Assembly: GCA_036406595.1 (NCBI GenBank)
Contig: DASXAR010000071.1
Location: 1 to 13,328, forward strand
Source of the DNA: VRUE01 sp036406595
GTDB lineage: Bacteria > Actinomycetota > Thermoleophilia > Solirubrobacterales > 70-9
DNA length: 13,328 nt
Direction: 5' to 3'
Positions 1-6,219 of the stretch are shown one piece after another. Under the pieces are notes generated by a model, which searched no databases, was not told where the DNA came from, and saw only the letters and a list, made by a program, of their open reading frames with translations. The first letter of the stretch is position 1. Every line of letters starts with the position of its first letter. The translations under genes were made by a program, and so were the position numbers.

Positions 1-1904
1 GCGAATTTGGAGGGGCGGGCCTTGGCGGCGCCGGTGAATTTGGGCGGCGTGCGATCGGCTTCCTGGATCTCGACCGCGCCGATGTCGGCGCCGTCGGCCG
101 CGTTCGGCCGCGAGGCCAGGTCCGAGGGCCGCGGCAGCCCGCGCTGGTCGCTGCCGAGGCCGAAGCTCGAGCCGGCGTCGAGCACCGGGCTGTCGGCGGC
201 CGGGGCCATCGTCGGCGTCGGCCCCCCGTTGGCGGCGAGCGGCAGCAGCTTGGGATCGGAGAGGAGCGGCGCGCCGCTGATCTGCGCCGCGTCCGCGTGG
301 ACGCTGCCGACCAGGTCGGCCTGGCCCGCGTCGATGCTCGCCGAGCTGGCGGCGGGCTGGGGGACGAGGTAGGAGGACTTGACCGCGGTCAGCTGGAAGG
401 GGCCGGCCGGCGAGGTCGGCGGCGCGCCCCAGGCGATCGTGTCGCGCAGCGTGACCGCGGCGCTGCGGACCGTCTGGCCGTCGTAGACCAGGTCGTAGAT
501 CTCGGCGCCGTCGGAGTCGGCGGTGTTGTCGGCCAGCGTCGACCCGGTCGCCGTCACCGAGCCGCTGAGGTTGAAGATCGCGCCGCCCATTCCCTTGCCG
601 CCGTCTTCGACGTTGTCCTCGCCGCCGAGCGCCTGGTTGCCGGTCAGGGTCGAGTTCTCGAGCGTCAGCTCGCCCTGCATGTTGAAGATCGCCCCGCCCA
701 TCCCGGCACCGCCGCCCCCGGCCGTGGTCGTCGGGCTGCCGCCGCCGAATCCCGGGGCGCCTTGGGCGTGTTCGCCGCTGCCGCCGCCCCCGCCGAAGCC
801 GCCGAAGCCGCCATTCTCGGTGGGGTAAGGGCCGCCCCCTCCGCCTCCGCCGAAGCCGCCCCCGCCGCTGCTGGAAGAGCCGCCGAAGCCTCCGCCTCCG
901 CCACCCCCACCGCCGACGCCGCCGCCCCCGGCGCCCTCGCTGGAGCTCTGCTTGCCGCCGGCACCAAAGGCGCCGCCCACTCCGCCGGAGCTGGGGAAGC
1001 CGCCACCGCCACCGCCGCCCGCACCGTCGCCGCCGCTCCCCCCGAGGTTTTCGAAGTAGGCGCCTCCACTCCCGCCGAGGCCAGTCGGCGGACCTCCGCC
1101 GGCCCCGCCGTACTCCGCTGCACCGTCGCCAATCCCGTTCTGGCCCTGGCGGAAACCGGCACCGCCGCCGCCGCCCCCGTTTTCGGGGACGCCGCCGCTG
1201 CCGCCGCCGAAGCTGCCGGGCCCGAAGCCGCCGCCGTCTTTGCTCGCGCTGGGCGAGCTGGTGCCGATGCCGCCGCCTCCCCAGCCGGCCGACGTGTCGA
1301 TCGCCGAGCCGCCCCGGGCAGTGTTGCCGGTCAGCGTGACGCCCTGGAGGTCGACGGTGCCCTGGTTGAAGATCGCGCCGCCCATCCCGGCGCCGCCGCC
1401 ACCGCCGTTCGAGTTGCCGCCGGCGGCCAGGCCGCCGGAGAGGGTCAGGTTGCGCAGGGTGAGGACGCCGGGGCCGGGGGTCACGTAGCCCTCGGTGTGG
1501 TGGGCGACGCTGGTCGGGTCGGCCCCGACGAAGAAGAGGCGGAAGGCCGGCGTGCCGGGGCTCGTCTGGCGGCTGATCGTCGCGCCGTTGCCCTCGATCG
1601 TCAGCGGCCCGGCGATCGCCGGCAGCGCATTGGGCCCGTACCAGTAGTTGTCGACGTCGCCGAACGCAAAGATGCAGCCGGCGCCGAGGCTCACCGTGTC
1701 GGGTGAGACGCCGTTGGCGTTGGCGAGGCCGATCGCGTTGCGCAGCGCGGCCGTGTCGCCGACCGTGCCCTGGCAGGGGAGCGCGAAGACGGCGGCGGAG
1801 GCCACCTCACCACTGAGTGCGAGGCAGGCCAAGAGGCCCGCGGTCATGCCCAGCAGATGGCGCAAGGCCCGACCCCGTGCCACTCCATTCCCCCCTGATG
1901 GCAT
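1..1904 (-). CDS. Secreted glycine-rich beta-helix protein, choice-of-anchor Q family (3' end outside window)
   Basis: About 634 codons are visible and the frame stays open to the window edge. From the ATG at 1904, residues 1-37 form a signal peptide (basic GVARGRALRH, hydrophobic GMTAGLLACLAL, cleavage after EVASA). A right-handed parallel beta-helix follows, with three GxGMGGAIFN rungs near residues 168, 401 and 440, each followed by a strand such as LTLENSTLTGN. Between the first and second rung lies a stretch of about 225 residues made mostly of Gly with Ser, Phe, Ala and Pro. Residues 571-610 carry the choice-of-anchor Q signature: SPVLDAGSSFGLGSDQRG, then NAADGADIGAVE. The family is extracellular or wall-associated; its exact role is unknown. 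An alternative start is the in-frame GTG at 1883, preceded by a G-run at 6 nt. The ATG at 1904 sits 6 nt after a -10 box, fitting leaderless translation. Long open frames on the other strand here are shadows of the GGC/GGN repeats. Confidence 0.85.
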   Translation of the reverse strand, partial: MPSGGNGVARGRALRHLLGMTAGLLACLALSGEVASAAVFALPCQGTVGDTAALRNAIGLANANGVSPDTVSLGAGCIFAFGDVDNYWYGPNALPAIAGPLTIEGNGATISRQTSPGTPAFRLFFVGADPTSVAHHTEGYVTPGPGVLTLRNLTLSGGLAAGGNSNGGGGGAGMGGAIFNQGTVDLQGVTLTGNTARGGSAIDTSAGWGGGGIGTSSPSASKDGGGFGPGSFGGGSGGVPENGGGGGGAGFRQGQNGIGDGAAEYGGAGGGPPTGLGGSGGAYFENLGGSGGDGAGGGGGGGFPSSGGVGGAFGAGGKQSSSEGAGGGGVGGGGGGGGGFGGSSSSGGGGFGGGGGGGPYPTENGGFGGFGGGGGSGEHAQGAPGFGGGSPTTTAGGGGAGMGGAIFNMQGELTLENSTLTGNQALGGEDNVEDGGKGMGGAIFNLSGSVTATGSTLADNTADSDGAEIYDLVYDGQTVRSAAVTLRDTIAWGAPPTSPAGPFQLTAVKSSYLVPQPAASSASIDAGQADLVGSVHADAAQISGAPLLSDPKLLPLAANGGPTPTMAPAADSPVLDAGSSFGLGSDQRGLPRPSDLASRPNAADGADIGAVEIQEADRTPPKFTGAAKARPSKF

Positions 1905-1910
1905 GGGTGG

Positions 1911-1940
1911 ATGTTAGGAGCCGACCGCGACGGCGGTCAA
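1911..1940 (-). promoter_or_regulatory. Probable promoter of the glycine-rich secreted protein, leaderless type
   Basis: Read on the minus strand, TTGACC (1940-1935) is followed by an 18-base spacer and TAACAT (1916-1911). These match the sigma-70 consensus at 5/6 and 4/6 positions, and the -10 fits the TANNNT pattern. Only six bases separate the -10 from the ATG at 1904, so the expected transcription start falls on or next to the start codon. Leaderless mRNAs of this arrangement are common in actinobacteria. The promoter call is from motif matching alone. Confidence 0.5.
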
Positions 1941-1968
1941 ACACCCTGCCGGTGCGACGGCTCAAACA
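1927..1968. repeat. Pair of imperfect direct repeats over the -35 region
   Basis: On the plus strand, GCGACGGCGGTCAAACA (1927-1943) recurs as GCGACGGCTCAAACA (1954-1968), with a two-base indel and one substitution. The unit offset is about 27 bases. The first copy contains the -35 hexamer of the minus-strand promoter. A weaker third match, GCTCAAAACAGC, lies at about 2010-2021 over the end of the upstream gene. Tandem copies overlapping a -35 suggest a regulator-binding site or a duplicated promoter element; no regulator is identifiable. Confidence 0.4.
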
Positions 1969-2011
1969 GCCTGTCCAGTACTACTGCGCCGCCAGCCGTT
2001 CGGCGGGTCGC

Positions 2012-2935
2012 TCAAAACAGCGATGAGATCCCGACCCGCGAATCACCGGCGCGACACTCGGGCGCGATGCAGGCGAAGTCGGTCTGAAAGATCGAGCCGA
2101 AGAGGGATTTCGCCGCGGGAAAGATGTAGGTTCCCTTTTCCAGCAGCAGTTCCTCGACGTTCTCGCGCTTGAGGACCAGCAGCTGTGGCTGCTTGTGTGG
2201 TTTGCGGAACCGGATCAAGACCGAGTTCGAATCGCTGGAGACGTAGCTGCCCTCGATCCTGCGCTGGTCCGTCAGGACGACCAGGACGTGAGGTCGCACT
2301 TCCGGGAACTCACGCTGCCGAGCCCCGCTCAGCACGACCGCCGCGATGCTGGCGGCGGTCAGCAATCTCCAGAGCGGGAAGGAGGTGCTTTCGTCTTGGG
2401 CCAGCTCCCTCAGATACGCCGCGATAAGCCGGAGTGAGTAATAGAGAAGGAGCGTCAGGACAACCGTGACGATCACTCCGGCCCAGTCCAGGGGGACGAA
2501 GAGGAAGATCAGCGCTCCAAACGCCAGGGAGGGAGCAACCGCCTCCTGAGAAAGCACGTTGGCCGCCAGGCGCCGGAGCCAGGAGGAGCTGTCCGGTCCG
2601 CGCGTGGCCCAGCGGGCGATACGCACACCTCCCCATCCGAGCACGGCAATCACCAGCGCGCCGAAGAAGATGGAGATCACCAGCTCACGGACCCCGGCGG
2701 CGGCGACCTGTGCCTTTGGGATGAGCGGCAGGATCTCGTCAGGTGGCAGGCCCCCGCGCTTGAACTTCTGCCACTCGACGAAGTAACCGGCGCCGAAGAA
2801 GAAGATCCCGGCGCCGGCAAGGGCCACCAGCGCCTTGCCGGCCGTATCGAGGCTTTCGCCCAGCCGTTCGCGCAACCCGACACCGACCTTGCGAACGGCG
2901 TCGGGCTTGGCGAGAGGCGGAGTCTCGGGCGCCAT
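2012..2935 (-). CDS. Five-helix integral membrane protein of unknown function, last gene of the lanthionine operon
   Basis: This 307-residue protein starts at an ATG that shares its A with the TGA stop of the LanC-like gene (TGATG), so translation is coupled. The same frame is open further upstream, but that part only shadows the LanC gene. Hydrophobic segments lie at about residues 35-53, 84-106, 134-148, 151-175 and 188-204. They are followed by a soluble C-terminal domain of about 100 residues with beta-strand-like stretches (HVLVVLTD, SVLIRFRKP, QLLVLKREN) and two Cys near the end (289, 294). No signal peptide, ATP-binding motif or transporter signature was recognised. Position and coupling suggest a role in export, immunity or membrane anchoring of the operon product, but that is inference. 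No intrinsic terminator with a T-run was found downstream. Confidence 0.82.
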   Translation of the reverse strand: MAPETPPLAKPDAVRKVGVGLRERLGESLDTAGKALVALAGAGIFFFGAGYFVEWQKFKRGGLPPDEILPLIPKAQVAAAGVRELVISIFFGALVIAVLGWGGVRIARWATRGPDSSSWLRRLAANVLSQEAVAPSLAFGALIFLFVPLDWAGVIVTVVLTLLLYYSLRLIAAYLRELAQDESTSFPLWRLLTAASIAAVVLSGARQREFPEVRPHVLVVLTDQRRIEGSYVSSDSNSVLIRFRKPHKQPQLLVLKRENVEELLLEKGTYIFPAAKSLFGSIFQTDFACIAPECRAGDSRVGISSLF

Positions 2936-4248
2936 CACCCCGAAGTCTCCCAATGCGGTCCGAGCCGGCCAGGGCCCGATCGGCAGGGGAACAGGCCCAC
3001 ACTCGGCATCGGCGCTTCGCCGGCGGCCCTCAGGAGCAGGATCAGGGTGCCGGACAACCCGGTCATCAGGCTGGGATCCCCTCCCGGGCCGCCCAGCCCG
3101 TCCGGCCAGCGCTCCACGTCGTCGCCGAGAATTGCCACGACCCGATCGAGCAACCAGCGAGCGGCGGTCAGATGCTCCTCTTCGCCCAGCACCGAATGCG
3201 CGGTGAGCAGCAGTTCGATCGTGCCGCCGAGCCCGTGGCAGATGGTCAGTCCGTGGTCGGGGGGACGGCCGGCTTCGATCGATCCCGTGGCGGCGGCAAC
3301 GCTGGACTGGAGGGCGGCGGCCGCCTCCGCGAGCAGGATCGGTTCCTCCCGCCCCAGCCCGTGAAGGCGCAGGCGCACCAGGCCGGCACCCACGGCGCCG
3401 TGACACCACCAGGTCGGAAACGCGGGCCGACCGCCTGCATGCGCGGGCCGACCGCTTGCATTACCCGTTCCTGCGCGCAGGTCGGGCCAATTGCTGCGCC
3501 GGCGGTCGAACCAGCTGCGCTCGTAGCGCAGAGCCTCGCGGACGGCCTCCCCGAGCGCCGCCCCACCGGCCCGGGCCTCGAGCTCGCCCAGCGCCCAGGC
3601 AATGCCTCCCGCTCCGTGGGCCAGACCGCAGAGGCCGGGCTCGCCGGGACGCCCGCTCGCCCATGACGATCCCCAGGGGTGCCCATCGGCCTCCTCCAGG
3701 ATCGCCTGCCCGAGCATCGTCCCCCGCTCCAGCAACCACTCGTCCTCTGTCTCGTCATAGGCCGCCATCAGCGCGACGAGGGCGCCGGCGTTTCCCCCGA
3801 TCACGTCCTGGGATGCCAACGGAGCAGCGGTCGCCTCGTCCAGCAGCCCGAGCCCACCCTCGACCAGGGCGGGGTCCGCCAATGCCGTGCCGGCCTGCAT
3901 CGCGGCGATCGCAACGCCGCTCAGGCCGTCGTGAAGTCCTCGGCCAACCCGAACGCCCGCCCGCCGCAGCGCTCCCGAGGCGCCGGACTGCGCGAGCTCG
4001 CGGAGATCGGCGCGACCGAGGGCCTCTCCCGCATGCGCCAGTGCCCAGGCGATGCCCGCGTCCCCCTGGTAGACCGTCGGGTCGCCGGTTCGGTGAACGA
4101 GGCGCCGGCCCTCCTCGGACTCCTCCACGTCGCCGTGCATCCATGTGCATCGATCTTCGGCGACGATCGCGGTCTCGGCCAGCGCGTCGGCGATCTCGTC
4201 GGCGAGGTCCAGCAGGGTGCCGACAGGCGTGGCCTCCGTCACTCCCAC
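2935..4248 (-). CDS. LanC-like lanthionine cyclase (stand-alone, zinc site intact)
   Basis: This 437-residue protein has the repeated Gly-rich turns of the LanC alpha/alpha toroid: GDAGIAWAL (62-70), GLSGVAIA (108-115), GGNAGALVAL (151-160), GLAHGAGGIAWAL (208-220) and MTGLSGTLILLL (395-406). The three zinc ligands are present: Cys282 in WWCHG, then Cys337 and His338 in ICHGLGG. His211 in LAHG matches the conserved active-site His. LanC enzymes add Cys thiols to dehydroalanine/dehydrobutyrine to make (methyl)lanthionine rings. There is no LanM or LanL dehydratase domain; that job fits the two genes just upstream. The GTG start at 4248 has GGAGG five bases before it and overlaps the HopA1 gene by 10 bases. 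A second GTG at 4242 would give a 4-base GTGA overlap. A 21-base tandem duplication just before WWCHG is noted separately. Confidence 0.9.
   Translation of the reverse strand: MGVTEATPVGTLLDLADEIADALAETAIVAEDRCTWMHGDVEESEEGRRLVHRTGDPTVYQGDAGIAWALAHAGEALGRADLRELAQSGASGALRRAGVRVGRGLHDGLSGVAIAAMQAGTALADPALVEGGLGLLDEATAAPLASQDVIGGNAGALVALMAAYDETEDEWLLERGTMLGQAILEEADGHPWGSSWASGRPGEPGLCGLAHGAGGIAWALGELEARAGGAALGEAVREALRYERSWFDRRRSNWPDLRAGTGNASGRPAHAGGRPAFPTWWCHGAVGAGLVRLRLHGLGREEPILLAEAAAALQSSVAAATGSIEAGRPPDHGLTICHGLGGTIELLLTAHSVLGEEEHLTAARWLLDRVVAILGDDVERWPDGLGGPGGDPSLMTGLSGTLILLLRAAGEAPMPSVGLFPCRSGPGRLGPHWETSG
3421..3462. repeat. 21-bp in-frame tandem duplication inside the LanC-like gene
   Basis: Two adjacent 21-base units, 3421-3441 and 3442-3462, are identical at 19 of 21 positions (differences at 3435/3456 and 3441/3462). 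They encode an (A/S)GRPA-type seven-residue repeat at residues 263-277, a few residues before the zinc ligand Cys282. The reading frame is kept. Confidence 0.85.
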
Positions 4249-5165
4249 GGCAGCCTCCGGGAGGGGCCGGCGAGGTAGGGGCGCTCGACCGGCACGCCCT
4301 CCTCGCGGAGGCGCTCGGCGACCGCCTCCAGAGCGGTGTCGGCGTCATTCGCGGCGCCGCGCGATCGCGCCCTCAGCACTCCTTCGGCGATCAGCCGGGA
4401 GCGGTGCTGGCCGAAGCTCTCGCCCGTGCCCGGGTCGTCGCATACGGCGAGCCCCCGGCGGGCGGGCAGGGTGAGGGGCGGTGCGCCAGCGCGGAGGCGA
4501 TCGTGCAGGGCGGCGGCGATCCGATCCAGGCCGTCGCGCAGCTCGTCGACCGCCTCCGGGGGGAGGTAGAGGACGACGGCGTCGGCGCGAACGTAGGACC
4601 TGCGATCGACGGCGCACTTGAGCATCCAGGGCGTCGCGGCGCCGATCAGCCGGGCCGAGACGGCGCGGACCAGAGCCGCCACGTCGCCGGGGCCGATGTT
4701 CCAGTAGAAGCGCACCAGCGCCTCTGCGGGAGCCTCGAGCCTCCAGTCCGGAGAGTGCGTGCACCACCAGCCATGGCTGTCGAGGGAATCCCTTCGCGCC
4801 GGGGCGAGGAGGTCGTCGCCGGGCGAGGGGGAGAGGCCGGGGCGGGCGAGCGCCACGTGCTCGCAACGCTCCAGCGTGCGTAGCTCCTCGCCATGACGCG
4901 CAACGACCTGGGCGGCCGGGCCGACCTCCTCGGCGACCCAGCCCCGCTCCCACACCTCGCTTCCGGCATGGGCGGCCCGCAGCACCGCCGCGAGGTCGGC
5001 AGGGAGGTCAACGGGGACGGGACAGTCCTCGACCGGGGCCGCATACCACGCCTCGTAGAGGTGCTCGCCGAGCCGATCCGCCGTGCTGCCGGCTGCGAGA
5101 GCCGCTTCCGCAGCCCCGATCGCGCCCCGGAGAGCGTCGGCGGGACCGTCGGCGCCTCCACCCAC
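4239..5165 (-). CDS. HopA1-family protein, probable phospho-Ser/Thr lyase of a split lanthipeptide dehydratase
   Basis: This 308-residue protein matches the HopA1 domain, named for a Pseudomonas type III effector. Landmarks are VRFYWNI (151-157), PWMLKCAVDRRSYVRADAVV (179-198) followed by LYLPPEAV, and the C-terminal block ending GTGESFGQHRSRLIAEGV (246-263). Class V lanthipeptide and thioamitide clusters pair a HopA1-like protein with an APH-fold kinase. The kinase phosphorylates Ser/Thr and the HopA1-like partner eliminates phosphate to give dehydro residues. The same pair sits side by side here, followed by a cyclase gene, so a lyase role is likely. The GTG start at 5165 lies four bases after the kinase stop. 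The C-terminus overlaps the LanC start by 10 bases. No secretion signal is seen, so a translocated effector is unlikely in this context. Confidence 0.85.
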   Translation of the reverse strand: MGGGADGPADALRGAIGAAEAALAAGSTADRLGEHLYEAWYAAPVEDCPVPVDLPADLAAVLRAAHAGSEVWERGWVAEEVGPAAQVVARHGEELRTLERCEHVALARPGLSPSPGDDLLAPARRDSLDSHGWWCTHSPDWRLEAPAEALVRFYWNIGPGDVAALVRAVSARLIGAATPWMLKCAVDRRSYVRADAVVLYLPPEAVDELRDGLDRIAAALHDRLRAGAPPLTLPARRGLAVCDDPGTGESFGQHRSRLIAEGVLRARSRGAANDADTALEAVAERLREEGVPVERPYLAGPSRRLPWE

Positions 5166-5169
5166 CGGA

Positions 5170-6219
5170 TCACCGCCCGGCGGGGAGGAAGGTGCGCGCC
5201 CACGCCGTACGGTCGACGGCTATCGCGCCGGCCAGGTCGAGGAGCGCCCCGGTGACCGGGGGGACCTCACGATGCGTCGCCATCGCCGCCAGCTGCACGA
5301 CGGCCTGCGCGAATCGCGCCACGGCGAAGCAGGCGAGCTGGTCCGGGCTCGTCTCCAGGGCCGGCCCGATCGCGTCGGCGTGGGCGGCAAGGGCGGCGCG
5401 GCAGACCGGCCCGACCGAGGCCGGGTCGATTGCCCCTCCGGCGAGCAACTGGGTCGTCACGATCGTCTCGGCGAGCCCGGCGACGTCCCAGCCCGGGTCG
5501 CCCCACCCGGCCAGCTCCCAGTCGATCAGCCAGAGCCGCCAGGCGCCGCTCGGCTCGCGGCGGGCGAGGACGTTGTCCCACTTGACGTCGCCGTGGATCG
5601 GCGCCCGCGCCGACCAGGCGTTGCCGGCCTCCTCCACGAGCGCCATCAGGTCGGCCCGTTCGCTCAGCTCGCTCACCACTCGGCGCGGTCCCTCATGCGC
5701 CGCCGCGAAGTCGGGGGATCCTCCCCCGGGCAGATCGAAGACCCAAGGTCTCTGAGCGAGCGGGAGCGCCGCGGGCCGTTCGCCCCCCGCGGCGGCGAGG
5801 TGGAGCGAGGCGAGCGTCCTGCCCAGCTCGGCCGCAACCACATCGAGTGTCCCGTCGAGCGTCCCCCACAGCTCGTGAACCGTGCGAGCGCCCTGGGGCG
5901 CCTCCAGCACGAGCCAGCCCTCGTGCTCCGGGACGGTGGTCGGGCGCGGCGCGAGGGAGCGGATCTGCGGTGTTGCGGCCAGCCATCTGTATGCGGCAAT
6001 CTCCGCCTCCACCAGGGCGGGGGCGTCCGGCCCCGGCCCCGGCTGCTTCACAGCGAGCCTCGGGACCTCCGACACCTCGACGATGTGGACCGGGTTGGAT
6101 CGCGACTGCTCGTGCAATCCAACCTCTCCGTCGCACGCCGCGGAGGCATCGACCAGGCCCGCGCGCACGAGCCCCGCGAGCACGCGCCCCGGCGATGCCG
6201 GGGCGCTCGGCGCGGTCAC
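5170..6219 (-). CDS. APH-fold phosphotransferase, probable Ser/Thr kinase of a split lanthipeptide dehydratase
   Basis: This 349-residue protein has aminoglycoside-phosphotransferase/choline-kinase-like architecture. It shows an ATP-lysine in RLAVKQP (Lys58), a C-helix Glu in ALVEAEIAAYRWL (69-81), the catalytic loop IHGDVKWDNVL (208-218; Asp211, Asn216) and the metal-binding Asp233 in LIDWELAGWGDPGWD. On sequence alone it could be any small-molecule kinase. Its position directly before a HopA1 gene and a LanC-like gene matches the kinase subunit of class V lanthipeptide synthetases and the thioamitide dehydratase. The inferred substrate is Ser/Thr side chains of a peptide or protein tail. 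The GTG start overlaps the stop of the protease gene by four bases (GTGA) with AAGGGGGA upstream, which implies coupled translation with the protease. Confidence 0.88.
   Translation of the reverse strand: MTAPSAPASPGRVLAGLVRAGLVDASAACDGEVGLHEQSRSNPVHIVEVSEVPRLAVKQPGPGPDAPALVEAEIAAYRWLAATPQIRSLAPRPTTVPEHEGWLVLEAPQGARTVHELWGTLDGTLDVVAAELGRTLASLHLAAAGGERPAALPLAQRPWVFDLPGGGSPDFAAAHEGPRRVVSELSERADLMALVEEAGNAWSARAPIHGDVKWDNVLARREPSGAWRLWLIDWELAGWGDPGWDVAGLAETIVTTQLLAGGAIDPASVGPVCRAALAAHADAIGPALETSPDQLACFAVARFAQAVVQLAAMATHREVPPVTGALLDLAGAIAVDRTAWARTFLPAGR

Noticed and set aside
665..1162. Minus-strand open frame of 165 Ala-rich codons
   Set aside because: It is an out-of-frame shadow of the glycine repeats on the same strand. 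It has no recognisable domain and lies entirely inside the true gene.
297..1706. Long plus-strand open frame (469 codons) rich in Ala/Arg
   Set aside because: It is antisense to the glycine-rich secreted protein, whose signal peptide, beta-helix rungs and choice-of-anchor motif are clear. Glycine codons read backwards give endless Ala/Pro/Arg codons without stops.
3456..4883. Plus-strand open frame of 475 codons
   Set aside because: It is antisense across the LanC-like and HopA1 genes and low-complexity Arg/Pro-rich, the usual product of high third-position GC.
4239..5165. HopA1 homologue as a type III secretion effector
   Set aside because: No secretion apparatus or chaperone gene is nearby. 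The kinase and cyclase neighbours match the lanthipeptide dehydratase context instead.
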